Shown here piece by piece: positions 8,026 through 17,043 of a DNA stretch of 64,000 bases; within the stretch, counting starts at the first letter, position 1; the number at the start of each line of letters is the position of its first letter. The stretch comes from Oceanicaulis sp. HTCC2633 (GTDB taxonomy: Bacteria; Pseudomonadota; Alphaproteobacteria; Caulobacterales; Maricaulaceae). The stretch is from contig NZ_CH672428.1 of the NCBI RefSeq assembly GCF_000152745.1, positions 2,757,425 through 2,821,424 on the forward strand. Direction: 5' to 3'. Position numbers and translations under genes: made by a program. The notes under the pieces were generated by a model, which saw only the letters and a program-made list of their open reading frames with translations, ran no database searches and had not been told where the DNA came from.

Positions 8026-9614
8026 TGGCCCGCTTCTCTCAAACCCTCTGCGCGGTCGCCCTGATGGCGGCTGCCTGCGTGTGTCCGGCCGAGGCGCAAC
8101 TCTCCGGCGGACGCACCGAGGCGAACAACACCCTGCAGGTCCATATTCGCGAACCCGGCGCCGGTCCGGCCTCCGAAAGTCTGCAATTGCCGCTGGGCCA
8201 GGCGGCCGTGATCCATCTGCCAGAGGATGCCGCCGACGTCGTCATCGCCAATGACGAGGTGGCCAGCGCCGTGGTCCGCACCACGCGCCGCGCCTTCGTG
8301 ATGGGCCAGGCCGTGGGGCGCACCAATATCTTCTTCTTCAACGCCGATGGCGGACTGATCCTGGATCTCAATGTCCGGGTCGAACGCGACATCGCCGCCT
8401 TGCAGGACGCGCTTGACCGTTTCGTGCCGGAGGGCCGCATCCAGGCCGAAAGCATGAACGCCAATATAGTGCTGTCCGGGCAGGTTCCCTCCGCGGCGGC
8501 CGCAGACACGGCGCTTCAGGTCGCCCAGCGCTGGGTGGACACGCCCGAGCAGGTGGTCTCCTTCCTGACAGTGGAAGGACGCGATCAGGTCACGCTGCAG
8601 GTTCGCATTGTCGAGATGGAGCGCACGCTGGTGCGCCAGCTGGGCGTCAATCTCAGCGGCGAACAGGCCTTTGGCGAATTCACGCCGACCGTGCGCACCG
8701 CCGCCACCAATGATCGCGGCGATCCGTTGTTCGACCAGAATGGCGCGCCAATCTACGAAGTCTATCAGCAAGGCCGCTTCCAGAACTCTGCGGGCTGGGG
8801 CACATCGAACGCCTTTGGCGTGGCGGGCGCCGCGCTGGGCGGGCTGACGGGCACTCTGGGCACCCAGAATCTGGTCGACGGTGTGCTGCAGAGCTCGATT
8901 TCCGCCACCCTCAATGCCCTCGAACGCGTCGGGCTGGTGCGCACCCTGGCCGAGCCGAACATCACCGCCATTTCCGGCGAGCCGGCGCAATTCCTGGCGG
9001 GCGGCGAGTTTCCCGTGCCGGTGGGCCGTGATCGCGACGGCAATGTCACCATCGAGTTCAAACCCTTCGGCGTCGGTCTGGGCTTCACGCCGGTCGTGCT
9101 CTCCGAAGGCCGTATTTCTTTGCGGGTCTCGACCGAAGTCTCGGAGCTGTCCAATGAGGGCGCCATCTCGCTGAATTCCCAGGTGATCACCGATGATCAG
9201 GGCAATGTCACCGGGACGGTTCAGGGCGTCACCATTCCGGCCCTGTCCGTGAACCGGGCTGAAACCACCGTGGAGTTGCCCTCGGGCGGTTCGATGGTCA
9301 TCGCCGGCCTGATCCGCGAGGAGACGCGTCAGGCCATGGACAGCGTGCCGGGCATCGAGCGCATGCCGGTCCTCGGCTCGCTCTTCCGGTCGCGTGATTT
9401 CGCCAACAATGAGACCGAGCTGGTCGTGGTCGTCACGCCTTATCTGGTCGACCCGCTGAATCCCAATGATGTGGAAAGCCCGGCGGAGGGCTTCGCCGTG
9501 TCCTCGCTGGCCGCAGGCGCCTTTCTGGGCCGCCTGAACCGGGTTTACGCCGCGCCGGGCGCGCAGGTCGAGAACCGCGGCTGGTCGGGCCCCATCGGCT
9601 TTGTGCTGGAGTAG
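8025..9614 (+). CDS. cpaC: Tad pilus outer-membrane secretin CpaC/RcpA
   Basis: 529 residues with a signal peptide ending CPAEAQ. The N-terminal pilus-assembly domain (DVVIANDEVASAVV, FVMGQAVGRTNIFF) is followed by a BON-like segment (residues about 140-185) and the C-terminal secretin domain. The secretin part is recognised by VQVRIVEM-like LQVRIVEMERTLVRQLG, by RTLAEPNITAISGEPAQFLAGG and by the terminal VPGIERMPVLGSLFRSRDF and ELVVVVTPYLV signatures. It forms the outer-membrane pore through which the Flp pilus exits. Start overlaps the cpaB stop. Confidence 0.95.
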   Translation: MARFSQTLCAVALMAAACVCPAEAQLSGGRTEANNTLQVHIREPGAGPASESLQLPLGQAAVIHLPEDAADVVIANDEVASAVVRTTRRAFVMGQAVGRTNIFFFNADGGLILDLNVRVERDIAALQDALDRFVPEGRIQAESMNANIVLSGQVPSAAAADTALQVAQRWVDTPEQVVSFLTVEGRDQVTLQVRIVEMERTLVRQLGVNLSGEQAFGEFTPTVRTAATNDRGDPLFDQNGAPIYEVYQQGRFQNSAGWGTSNAFGVAGAALGGLTGTLGTQNLVDGVLQSSISATLNALERVGLVRTLAEPNITAISGEPAQFLAGGEFPVPVGRDRDGNVTIEFKPFGVGLGFTPVVLSEGRISLRVSTEVSELSNEGAISLNSQVITDDQGNVTGTVQGVTIPALSVNRAETTVELPSGGSMVIAGLIREETRQAMDSVPGIERMPVLGSLFRSRDFANNETELVVVVTPYLVDPLNPNDVESPAEGFAVSSLAAGAFLGRLNRVYAAPGAQVENRGWSGPIGFVLE

Positions 9615-9619
9615 CTGAG

Positions 9620-10276
9620 ATGAAATCTGTCTTCAAAGGCCTGCTGGCCCTGAGCGCTCTGACACTGGCGGCCTGCGCCGCAACGCCCCAGCCTCTGCCG
9701 CGCGCCACTGCAGCGCCGGAAACCGTCCGCGTGAGCATGGATGTGAGTGCGCTCGACAATGGCCTGACCTGGAACCAGATCGATGTGATCGAAGCTGTCG
9801 CCGCCGAGTACAAGGCGCGCGGTCACGGTCCGCTGGTGATCTCCTATCCCCAGAACGCCGGCAATGCCGACGCCGCCATTGGCGCAATCGCGGAAGCGCG
9901 CACGCGCCTTTATGAAGCCGGTCTGGACTGGCGGCAGATCAGCGGCGGCGCCTATGAGGCCGGCGGGCAAGCCAGCGCGCCTGTGATTTTCTCCTTCACG
10001 CGCTACCAGGCCGTTGCGCCTGAGTGTTCCACCGCCTGGAACGATATGGCCCATATGCGCGCCAATCAGGACTGGCCGCGCTTTGGCTGCGCGACGGCGA
10101 ACAATCTCGCCAACATGGTGGCCGATCCGCGTGATCTCGTGGCGCCGCGGGGCGTGGATGCGCCCGACAGCGCGCGCCGCCAGACCGTTCTAGACAGATA
10201 CCGGCAGGGCCAGTCCACGGCCAGCCAGCGTTCCGAACGCGAGAGCGGCGCTGTCAGCTCTTCGGTTGGCAATTAA
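9620..10276 (+). CDS. cpaD: pilus assembly lipoprotein CpaD
   Basis: 218 residues. The N-terminus has a signal peptide with lipobox LAAC (MKSVFKGLLALSALTLAAC), so an outer-membrane lipoprotein. The conserved C-terminal part (DWPRFGCATANNLANMVADP, then DLVAPRGVDAPDSARR) is the CpaD family signature. In Tad systems CpaD/RcpB helps localise or gate the secretin. Five bases after cpaC and followed closely by cpaE. Confidence 0.9.
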   Translation: MKSVFKGLLALSALTLAACAATPQPLPRATAAPETVRVSMDVSALDNGLTWNQIDVIEAVAAEYKARGHGPLVISYPQNAGNADAAIGAIAEARTRLYEAGLDWRQISGGAYEAGGQASAPVIFSFTRYQAVAPECSTAWNDMAHMRANQDWPRFGCATANNLANMVADPRDLVAPRGVDAPDSARRQTVLDRYRQGQSTASQRSERESGAVSSSVGN

Positions 10277-10288
10277 CAGGGTATGGCT

Positions 10289-11935
10289 ATGAACCGCACC
10301 GCTGACGCCTTTGATGATGACTCCTTTGACGCGGCTGACGAATTTGTCTCCGACGACGCCTTTGCGCCGATGGAGCCTCTGGACGAGGCTCAGGATGACC
10401 CGTTCCTGGGCGCCGAGAGCATCGAGCGCCGCCTTCTGGGCGAGGATGACGGCTTCGGGGATGTCAGCGACGCCCCGCTCAATGAATCCCCGGGCGCCCG
10501 TCCGTTCGGCGCCCGCCTGGCCGACGCCAACCGTCATTCCGATTACGAGGATGATTTCAGCGGCTATGAGCCTGCCGAACCCATGCGACCGATGGCTTCT
10601 GCGCCGAAGCCGGGACCGTCGTCCGCTCCGGCGTCCAATCCGTTTGAAGATGATGAGACCTTGCCCCTGACCACGCCGCTCGGCGCGAGCGGGATCAGTG
10701 GGGAGATCTCGGCGGTTTCGGGCCCGGATGACTCGCTGCTCAATCAGCCGGTGCCGCGCATCGCCATCCACGCATTCTGTGAAAGCCCGGAAACCGGTCG
10801 TCTGATCCATCATGCGGCGGATGATCGCCGCATGGCGCGCACCCATGTCACCGTCGAGCTGGGCGGGCTCTCCGCGGCCATCGAGCGCTTTCATGACGAA
10901 AGCACGCCCGAGCTTCTTATCCTTGAAACCGGCATGCGCGGACGCGAGCTCTTCCAGCAGCTCGAGGATCTGGCGGCGGTCTGTGATGGCGACACCAAGG
11001 TGATCATCATCGGAGCCGCCAACGACATTTCGCTCTATCGCGAGCTGATCAAGCGCGGGGTGAGCGAATATCTCGTGCCGCCGATGACGCCGCTTCACCT
11101 GATCTCGACGATTTCGGGCCTGTTTCTGGATCCCGAGGCGCCGTTCGCCGGCCGTTCGATCGCCTTCATCGGCGCCAAGGGCGGGGTGGGCTCCTCCACC
11201 ATTGCTCACAATGTCGCCTGGCAGATGACCGAGGGGTTGCGCTCCGATGCGGTGCTGGTCGATCTCGATCTGTCTTTCGGCACCGCGGGGCTCGATTTCA
11301 ACCAGGACCCGGCCCAGACCATCGCCATGGCGCTGGAAGAGCCGGACCGACTGGACGACGCCTTGCTGGATCGCCTTCTGGTGCGCTGCACCGAGCGGCT
11401 GAGCCTGTTTTCCGCGCCGGCCACGCTCGAGCGTGACTGGGACTTCCAGCCGGACGCCTTCGAGACCGTGCTCGACAAGGTGCGCCGTCAGGCGCCGTTC
11501 GTGGCGCTGGATCTGCCCCATGCCTGGAGCCCCTGGGTGCGGCACACGCTCCTGAGCGCGGATCAGGTGGTGGTCACGGTGACCCCGGACCTGGCCAGCC
11601 TGCGCAACGCCAAGAACCTGTTCGATCTCGTGCAGAACGCCCGGCCCAATGACGAACCGCCCAAGGTGGTGGTGAACATGGCCGGATGCCCGAAAAAGCC
11701 TGATATCCCGCTGAAGGATTTCTCGGATGCGCTGGGCGCGGCGCCGGTTCTGGTGCTGCCGTTCGAACCGGCGCTCTTTGGCAAGGCCGCCAATAACGGC
11801 CAGATGATCGCCGAGGTGGATCCCAAGTCCAAGGCCTCTGACGGCTTCGCCCATCTCGCCGCGCAGCTGACGGGCCGGGCGCCGGCTGCGCCGCGCCGCA
11901 AATCCCTGTTCGGCTCCCTGTTCGGAAAAGGCTAA
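10289..11935 (+). CDS. cpaE: Tad pilus localisation ATPase CpaE/TadZ
   Basis: 548 residues from the second of two close ATGs; the second has AGGG at a proper distance, the first (10283) only one base away. Residues 1-150 are a low-complexity, strongly acidic region rich in Asp, Glu, Pro and Ser. A degenerate receiver-like domain follows (LLILETGMRGRELFQQLEDL, then VIIIGAANDISLYRELI). A MinD/ParA-type ATPase ends it, with the deviant Walker A GAKGGVGSSTIAHN and the Walker A' VDLDLSFGTAG. CpaE/TadZ places the pilus machine at the pole. The acidic N-terminus is longer than I would expect for the family and may bind a polar partner. Confidence 0.92.
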   Translation: MNRTADAFDDDSFDAADEFVSDDAFAPMEPLDEAQDDPFLGAESIERRLLGEDDGFGDVSDAPLNESPGARPFGARLADANRHSDYEDDFSGYEPAEPMRPMASAPKPGPSSAPASNPFEDDETLPLTTPLGASGISGEISAVSGPDDSLLNQPVPRIAIHAFCESPETGRLIHHAADDRRMARTHVTVELGGLSAAIERFHDESTPELLILETGMRGRELFQQLEDLAAVCDGDTKVIIIGAANDISLYRELIKRGVSEYLVPPMTPLHLISTISGLFLDPEAPFAGRSIAFIGAKGGVGSSTIAHNVAWQMTEGLRSDAVLVDLDLSFGTAGLDFNQDPAQTIAMALEEPDRLDDALLDRLLVRCTERLSLFSAPATLERDWDFQPDAFETVLDKVRRQAPFVALDLPHAWSPWVRHTLLSADQVVVTVTPDLASLRNAKNLFDLVQNARPNDEPPKVVVNMAGCPKKPDIPLKDFSDALGAAPVLVLPFEPALFGKAANNGQMIAEVDPKSKASDGFAHLAAQLTGRAPAAPRRKSLFGSLFGKG

Positions 11936-11944
11936 CGCGCGACG

Positions 11945-13483
11945 ATGTTCGGAAAGCGCCCCACCGGAACGCAGACCCCGCCCCGCCAGTTCGGCGGCGG
12001 CGCGACCCGTCCGTCCCAGGACAGCGCAAGCGGTGTTGCGACGAAGCCGCGTCCGGCCGCGCCCAGCCCCGCTCCGGCCAAACCGGCCAGTGCGCCAGCC
12101 GCCGCCCCCGTCTTGCCGGCCGCCAGCGCCACCCGGCCTAAAGCGGCGGCCTCTGCGCCCATCAAGGCCAAACCCGCCGCCCAGCTCGCCAATATCGGGG
12201 CCGAACGGTCGGCGGAGTACTATGCCGTCAAGACCACGATCTTCAACGCGCTGATCGACACCATCGATCTGGGTCAGCTGGCGCGTCTCGATAATGAAAC
12301 CGCGCGCGACGAGATCCGCGACATCGTCACCGAGATCATCTCGATCAAGAACGTGGCCATGTCCATCGCCGAGCAGGAGCAGCTGCTTCAGGACATCTGC
12401 AATGATGTTCTGGGCTATGGCCCGCTCGAGCCGCTTCTGGAGCGCGACGACATCGCCGACATCATGGTCAATGGCGCGGGCGACGTGTTCATCGAGGTGA
12501 AGGGCAAGGTCCAGAAGACCAATATCCGCTTCCGCGACAATGGCCAGCTGATGAACATCTGCCAGCGCATCGTGTCCCAGGTGGGGCGGCGCGTGGATGA
12601 AAGCTCGCCGATCTGTGACGCGCGCCTCGCCGACGGCAGCCGGGTGAACGTCATCGCGCCGCCGCTGGCGCTGGACGGGCCGACGCTGACCATCCGGAAG
12701 TTCAAGAAGGACAAGCTCAAGCTCCAGAACCTCGTGGAGTTCGGCTCGATCTCGCCTGAAGGCGCGCGCATTCTGGAGATCATCGGCGCCTGCCGCGCGA
12801 ATGTGCTGATCTCGGGCGGTACGGGCTCGGGCAAGACCACGCTGCTGAACTGTCTGACCGGTTTCATTGGCGAGGATGAGCGCATCATCACCTGTGAGGA
12901 CGCGGCCGAATTGCAGCTGCAGCAGCCGCATGTGGTGCGTCTTGAAACCCGCCCGCCCAACCTTGAAGGCCAGGGCCAGGTCACCATGCGCGACCTGGTG
13001 AAGAACTGTCTGCGGATGCGCCCCGAGCGGATCATCGTGGGCGAGGTGCGCGGCTCGGAGGCGTTTGACCTGCTGCAGGCGATGAACACCGGCCATGACG
13101 GCTCGATGGGCACGCTGCACGCCAACTCCCCGCGCGAGGCGCTGAGCCGGATTGAATCCATGATCACCATGGGCGGCTACAACCTGCCCACCAAGACGAT
13201 CCGCGAGATGATCTCGGGCTCGATCGACGTGATCATTCAGGCCGCCCGCCTGCGCGATGGCTCGCGCAAGATCACCCACATCACCGAAGTGCTGGGCATG
13301 GAAGGCGATGTGATCATCACCCAGGACCTGTTCCTGTACGAGATCACCGGCGAGGATCAGAACGGCGACATCACCGGCCGTCACGTCTCCACCGGCATCG
13401 CCCGTCCGAACTTCTGGGAGCGGGCGCGCTATTTCGGTCTCGACGCCCAGCTGGCCGCCGCGCTCGACGCGTCGGAGGCCTAG
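11945..13483 (+). CDS. cpaF: Tad pilus secretion ATPase CpaF/TadA
   Basis: 512 residues. An N-terminal Pro/Ala-rich linker of about 80 residues is followed by a VirB11/GspE-like ATPase. Visible motifs in order are ISGGTGSGKTTLLNCL (Walker A), RIITCEDAAELQL (Asp box), MRPERIIVGEVRG (Walker B) and GHDGSMGTLHANSPREAL (His box). It is the cytoplasmic hexameric motor that powers both extension and retraction of Tad pili. It sits ten bases after cpaE and four before tadB. Confidence 0.96.
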   Translation: MFGKRPTGTQTPPRQFGGGATRPSQDSASGVATKPRPAAPSPAPAKPASAPAAAPVLPAASATRPKAAASAPIKAKPAAQLANIGAERSAEYYAVKTTIFNALIDTIDLGQLARLDNETARDEIRDIVTEIISIKNVAMSIAEQEQLLQDICNDVLGYGPLEPLLERDDIADIMVNGAGDVFIEVKGKVQKTNIRFRDNGQLMNICQRIVSQVGRRVDESSPICDARLADGSRVNVIAPPLALDGPTLTIRKFKKDKLKLQNLVEFGSISPEGARILEIIGACRANVLISGGTGSGKTTLLNCLTGFIGEDERIITCEDAAELQLQQPHVVRLETRPPNLEGQGQVTMRDLVKNCLRMRPERIIVGEVRGSEAFDLLQAMNTGHDGSMGTLHANSPREALSRIESMITMGGYNLPTKTIREMISGSIDVIIQAARLRDGSRKITHITEVLGMEGDVIITQDLFLYEITGEDQNGDITGRHVSTGIARPNFWERARYFGLDAQLAAALDASEA

Positions 13484-13487
13484 TCCC

Positions 13488-14483
13488 ATGTCGCCTGATC
13501 TCGCCCTATTCGTCGCAGCAGCCTGCGCCTTCATGGCGGTCGCCGGCCTTGGCTGGGTCTTTGTGGGCTCCAGTGCGGACAAGGCGCGGAAGGCGCGCCT
13601 GGAAGGCGCTGTCGGCGGACCCGTGCAGAGCACGCGTCGCCGGGTGGGCGCGGTGGACGCCGCCGCCCAGAAACGCCGTCAGATCCAGGAAGGCCTCAAA
13701 GAGCTTGAGGACAGCCAGAAAGCCGAGCGCAAGAAGTCGCTGACCCTGCGGGCGCGGCTGGATCAGGCGGGTCTGTTCAAGACCGGTCCCACGCAGTTCT
13801 GGATTTTCTCCGCCATACTGGGCTTTGTGGCCGCATTCATGGTGGTCGTGACCGGGCTGAACATCCTGTTCGCCGTCGCCGCCGCCATCATCGCCGGTCT
13901 GGGCCTGCCGCGCTGGGTGCTGGGCATGATGCGCAAGGGACGGCAGAAGAAGTTCACCGAGAATTTCGCCGATGCGCTCGACATCATTGTGCGCGGCGTG
14001 AAGTCCGGCCTGCCGTTGAACGAGACGCTGAAGATCATCGCCCAGGAGGGCGAGGCCCCGGTGAAACAGGAGTTCCAGCTTCTGGTCGAAGGCCTGGCGG
14101 TCGGGGTCGATGTCGAGGAAGGCATGCGTCGCATGCATCGTCGCATGCCCTTGCCCGAACTGTCCTTCTTCACGACTGTGCTGGCGATCCAGCAAAAGAC
14201 CGGCGGTAATCTCGCCGAAGCGCTCAACAACCTGTCCGCGGTCCTGCGTGCGCGCAAGATGATGCGCGAGAAGGTCAGCGCGCTCTCGTCCGAAGCCAAG
14301 GCTTCGGCCTGGATCATCGGCTCGCTGCCGCCAGGGGTGGGCGTGATGGTGTCCATCATGTCGCCCGATTACATGACGCCGCTCCTGACCACGCCCATGG
14401 GACACTTCCTGCTGCTGGGCGGGGGCGTGTGGATGCTCACTGGTATTCTGGTCATGCGCAGCATGATCAATTTCAAGATGTAG
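13488..14483 (+). CDS. tadB: Tad pilus inner-membrane platform protein TadB
   Basis: 331 residues. Four predicted membrane helices, one at the N-terminus, a pair near residues 100-145 and one at the C-terminus, surround a cytoplasmic T2SSF domain with FADALDIIVRGVKSGLPLNE and TVLAIQQKTGGNLAEALNNL. It pairs with TadC to form the inner-membrane platform driven by CpaF. In Caulobacter-type naming it is CpaG. Confidence 0.93.
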   Translation: MSPDLALFVAAACAFMAVAGLGWVFVGSSADKARKARLEGAVGGPVQSTRRRVGAVDAAAQKRRQIQEGLKELEDSQKAERKKSLTLRARLDQAGLFKTGPTQFWIFSAILGFVAAFMVVVTGLNILFAVAAAIIAGLGLPRWVLGMMRKGRQKKFTENFADALDIIVRGVKSGLPLNETLKIIAQEGEAPVKQEFQLLVEGLAVGVDVEEGMRRMHRRMPLPELSFFTTVLAIQQKTGGNLAEALNNLSAVLRARKMMREKVSALSSEAKASAWIIGSLPPGVGVMVSIMSPDYMTPLLTTPMGHFLLLGGGVWMLTGILVMRSMINFKM

Positions 14484-14492
14484 GGGGCGGCC

Positions 14493-15473
14493 ATGGACGA
14501 TTTCATCCGCTGGATCGTGACCCCGGCCAATCTGTTCGCCGTGATCGCCGCAGGTCTGGTCTTCGCGACGGTCTGGACGCTGTCCGCCCCGGCCATGGGC
14601 GGGGACAATCTCAACAAGCGCATGAAGGCGGTCGCCAACCGCCGCGAGGAGCTGCGCCGCAAGGCGCGCGAAGAGCTTGAGAAATCCGCCAATGAGAAAA
14701 AGGGCGGGCTGCGCGGCAAGGATACCCGCTCGCTCTATCGCAAGGTGGTGGAGAAACTCAATCTCGCCACGCTTCTGGAAGACGCCAACCTCAAGACCAA
14801 GCTCATCCAGGCCGGCTATCGCGGGCAGGGGCCGGTCTACGCCTTCTACTTCGCCCGCTTCGCCATCCCGCCGGTCATGGGTCTTCTGGGCTTTGTCTAT
14901 CTCTGGGTCGTCAACGATTTCGGCCTGCCGGTGATGCAGCGCCTGACCATCGTCATGGTGCTGGCGGTGCTGGGCTATTATGCGCCGGGCATCTATCTGT
15001 CCAACCAGGCCGCCAAGCGGCGCGATTCCATCATGCAGGCATTCCCGGACTCGCTGGATCTCATGCTGATCTGCGTGGAGGCGGGCATGTCCATCGAAGC
15101 GGCCCTGCACAAGGTCGCCGCCGAGATCGGGACGAACTCGATGGAGCTGGCCGAAGAGCTGTCGCTGACCAATGCCGAGCTGGCCTATCTTCAGGACCGG
15201 CGCGCCGCGTTCGAGAATCTGGGCATGCGCACCAATCTGCCGGGGGTGAAGGCCGTGGCGACGGCGCTGATCCAGGCCGAGCGCTATGGCACGCCGCTGG
15301 GGCAGGCGCTCCGGGTCATGGCCAAGGAAAACCGGGACATGCGGATGAGCAACGCCGAGAAAAAGGCCGCCGCCCTGCCGGCGAAGCTGACGGTTCCGAT
15401 GATCCTGTTCTTCCTGCCGGTGCTGTTCGTCGTGATCATCGGACCCGCCGCGATCAGTTTCCAAAACATGTAA
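14493..15473 (+). CDS. tadC: Tad pilus inner-membrane platform protein TadC
   Basis: 326 residues; T2SSF-domain paralogue of the preceding TadB with the same helix layout. Key segment: FPDSLDLMLICVEAGMSIE, followed by TALIQAERYGTPLGQALRVM. Ten bases downstream of tadB and the last clearly pilus-specific gene of the operon on this strand. In Caulobacter-type naming it is CpaH. Confidence 0.92.
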   Translation: MDDFIRWIVTPANLFAVIAAGLVFATVWTLSAPAMGGDNLNKRMKAVANRREELRRKAREELEKSANEKKGGLRGKDTRSLYRKVVEKLNLATLLEDANLKTKLIQAGYRGQGPVYAFYFARFAIPPVMGLLGFVYLWVVNDFGLPVMQRLTIVMVLAVLGYYAPGIYLSNQAAKRRDSIMQAFPDSLDLMLICVEAGMSIEAALHKVAAEIGTNSMELAEELSLTNAELAYLQDRRAAFENLGMRTNLPGVKAVATALIQAERYGTPLGQALRVMAKENRDMRMSNAEKKAAALPAKLTVPMILFFLPVLFVVIIGPAAISFQNM

Positions 15474-15542
15474 GCCCAGCTAGTCTGGCGCCTTCGCCCT
15501 GCACCCGGTTGGGGCGTTGCGTTCTGAGGGAGCCGTCAAGGC

Positions 15543-16040
15543 ATGTTCGGTGGTGAAAAGGCTGTGGCCAAGCGTCGTGAAGCGATCCGCATCGCTGATC
15601 AGGCGGCGGAACACGCCCTGGACGCATTGGCGGAAGGTGATCTGGCGCGGGCGCGCCAGGAATTGTCCGCCGTGCCGCGCAAGCTCAAATTCGCTGATGG
15701 CGGCTGGAAGCCGGCCCTCGCCCTGGCTGTGGTGGAGCTGGCCAGCGGCAAGCGCCGTTCGGGCAACGCCAAGCTGCTGGAAGTCTGCGCGGGCCTGGAT
15801 GAGACCTCGCTGAGCAAGGACGACAAGGGCTATCTGCGCCTGTATGCGCTCTATCGCGCGATCGAGGCGTCCAAGGATGGCCGCGCGCCGGCGGAGTTGC
15901 GCGAGGAGGCGGAGGATTTCCGCTTTGACCAGATCATGGTCAGCAAATGGCTGAAGACGCGCTTTCCGCTGAAGAAGGTGGAGGAAGTGCAGACTGCGCC
16001 TCCCCCGATGGCGCCGCCGCCGGATGTGGACGACGTCTGA
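15543..16040 (+). CDS. uncharacterised helical protein downstream of tadC
   Basis: 165 residues, not recognised. No signal peptide or membrane segment. The sequence is Ala/Lys/Glu-rich and probably all-helical with TPR-like character (ALDALAEGDLARARQELSAV, then YLRLYALYRAIEASKDG), ending in a Pro-rich acidic tail (PPPMAPPPDVDDV). It starts 69 bases after tadC on the same strand and may be co-transcribed, so a helper role in the pilus system is possible but is only inferred from position. Convergent with the TadD-like gene. Confidence 0.7.
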   Translation: MFGGEKAVAKRREAIRIADQAAEHALDALAEGDLARARQELSAVPRKLKFADGGWKPALALAVVELASGKRRSGNAKLLEVCAGLDETSLSKDDKGYLRLYALYRAIEASKDGRAPAELREEAEDFRFDQIMVSKWLKTRFPLKKVEEVQTAPPPMAPPPDVDDV

Positions 16041-16050
16041 CCAGTTCCGC

Positions 16051-16884
16051 CTAACCGCCCAGGGCTTCTGAACGACGCAGCTGGTCCCAGCTGCGCGGGC
16101 TGCTCATCAGATTGCGGATGTAATCAAGATTGGCTTCCGCCATTTCCCGCGTGGAATCGATCAAAGCGATTTCCCGCGCCTCGTCGAACCGGCCTTGAAG
16201 GGCCAGCGCCATGGCGAGGTTCTGGCGCACTTCCGGGCCGGCGGAGATGTTCTGCATGGCCTGGCGCAGCACCGCTTCGGCGCGTTCAGGTTCGCCCGCC
16301 AGCAGATGAGAGAGCGCCAGATTGTTCATGATCGCCGGTTCGCCCGGTTGCATCCCGAGCGCTTCCATGAAGCGCGCCCGCGCCTGATCGGGCCGGCCGC
16401 TCTGTTCCAGCGCCACGCCCAGCGTGTTCACCAGTCGCCAGTCAGGCGTTCCGGCGTTCATCGCCCGCATCAGGTATTCCACCGCCTGGGCGCCGCGCCC
16501 ATCGGCGGTGAGCGCCATGCCGTAGGCGCTGAGCAGGTCCTGATCGTCGGGGTAGAGCGCCAGAGCCTGCCGGGAGACTTCCGCGGCGCGCTGGGTCGAT
16601 CCCAGCTGCCGCAGGACGCTCGACAGCTCGAACGCCGCTTCGCGGTCGCCGGGGTTGAGTTCATAGGCCTCGGCCCAGAACGCAGCCTGGGTCAGCAGGT
16701 CCTGATTGTGAATGGCCTCGCGTTCGGCCGCGGTCGCCGGAGCGATCGAGCGGCCCTGAAGCGTCTCGGTGAGCTCCGCTTCCTGTTCGGTCGGCTGCAA
16801 GTCGGCATGGGTGGCGCAGCCCGTCAGGGCCAGCAGGCACGCGCTCATGCTCAGTAGGGCGATTGCAGGAGACGGGGTGGCCAT
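16051..16884 (-). CDS. tadD: TadD-like TPR lipoprotein
   Basis: 277 residues. Signal peptide with lipobox LTGC (residues about 19-22), then consecutive tetratricopeptide repeats, for example AAFWAEAYELNPGDREAAFE, AAEVSRQALALYPDDQDLL and ARARFMEALGMQPGEPAIMN. TadD-type TPR lipoproteins assist secretin multimer assembly or placement in Tad systems. It faces the tadC side from the opposite strand. A generic TPR lipoprotein is the alternative, but the location favours TadD. Confidence 0.82.
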   Translation of the reverse strand: MATPSPAIALLSMSACLLALTGCATHADLQPTEQEAELTETLQGRSIAPATAAEREAIHNQDLLTQAAFWAEAYELNPGDREAAFELSSVLRQLGSTQRAAEVSRQALALYPDDQDLLSAYGMALTADGRGAQAVEYLMRAMNAGTPDWRLVNTLGVALEQSGRPDQARARFMEALGMQPGEPAIMNNLALSHLLAGEPERAEAVLRQAMQNISAGPEVRQNLAMALALQGRFDEAREIALIDSTREMAEANLDYIRNLMSSPRSWDQLRRSEALGG

Positions 16885-17043
16885 GCTCTACCTTTTTGCT
16901 GTCAGGCGCTCTGTATCTATCTGAGTGTCGCGAGAGTGCCTGTGCGCCGGTCAAGAAGTCGTTAACGTTTCCGGGGCGTTCACCGTCCGGGCGTCGACGC
17001 GGGGCCGGGCGTCCGCAGCAAGTTCATGAGTGAAAGACGTATT

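Noticed and set aside
10190-13633. 1147-codon open frame on the minus strand across cpaE and cpaF
   Set aside because: It is an antisense shadow of two certain genes; its translation is rich in His, Arg, Gly and Gln with no domain, as expected from high-GC third-position bias.
13506-15464. 652-codon minus-strand frame opposite tadB/tadC
   Set aside because: Shadow of two clear T2SSF-domain genes; composition biased and no family features.
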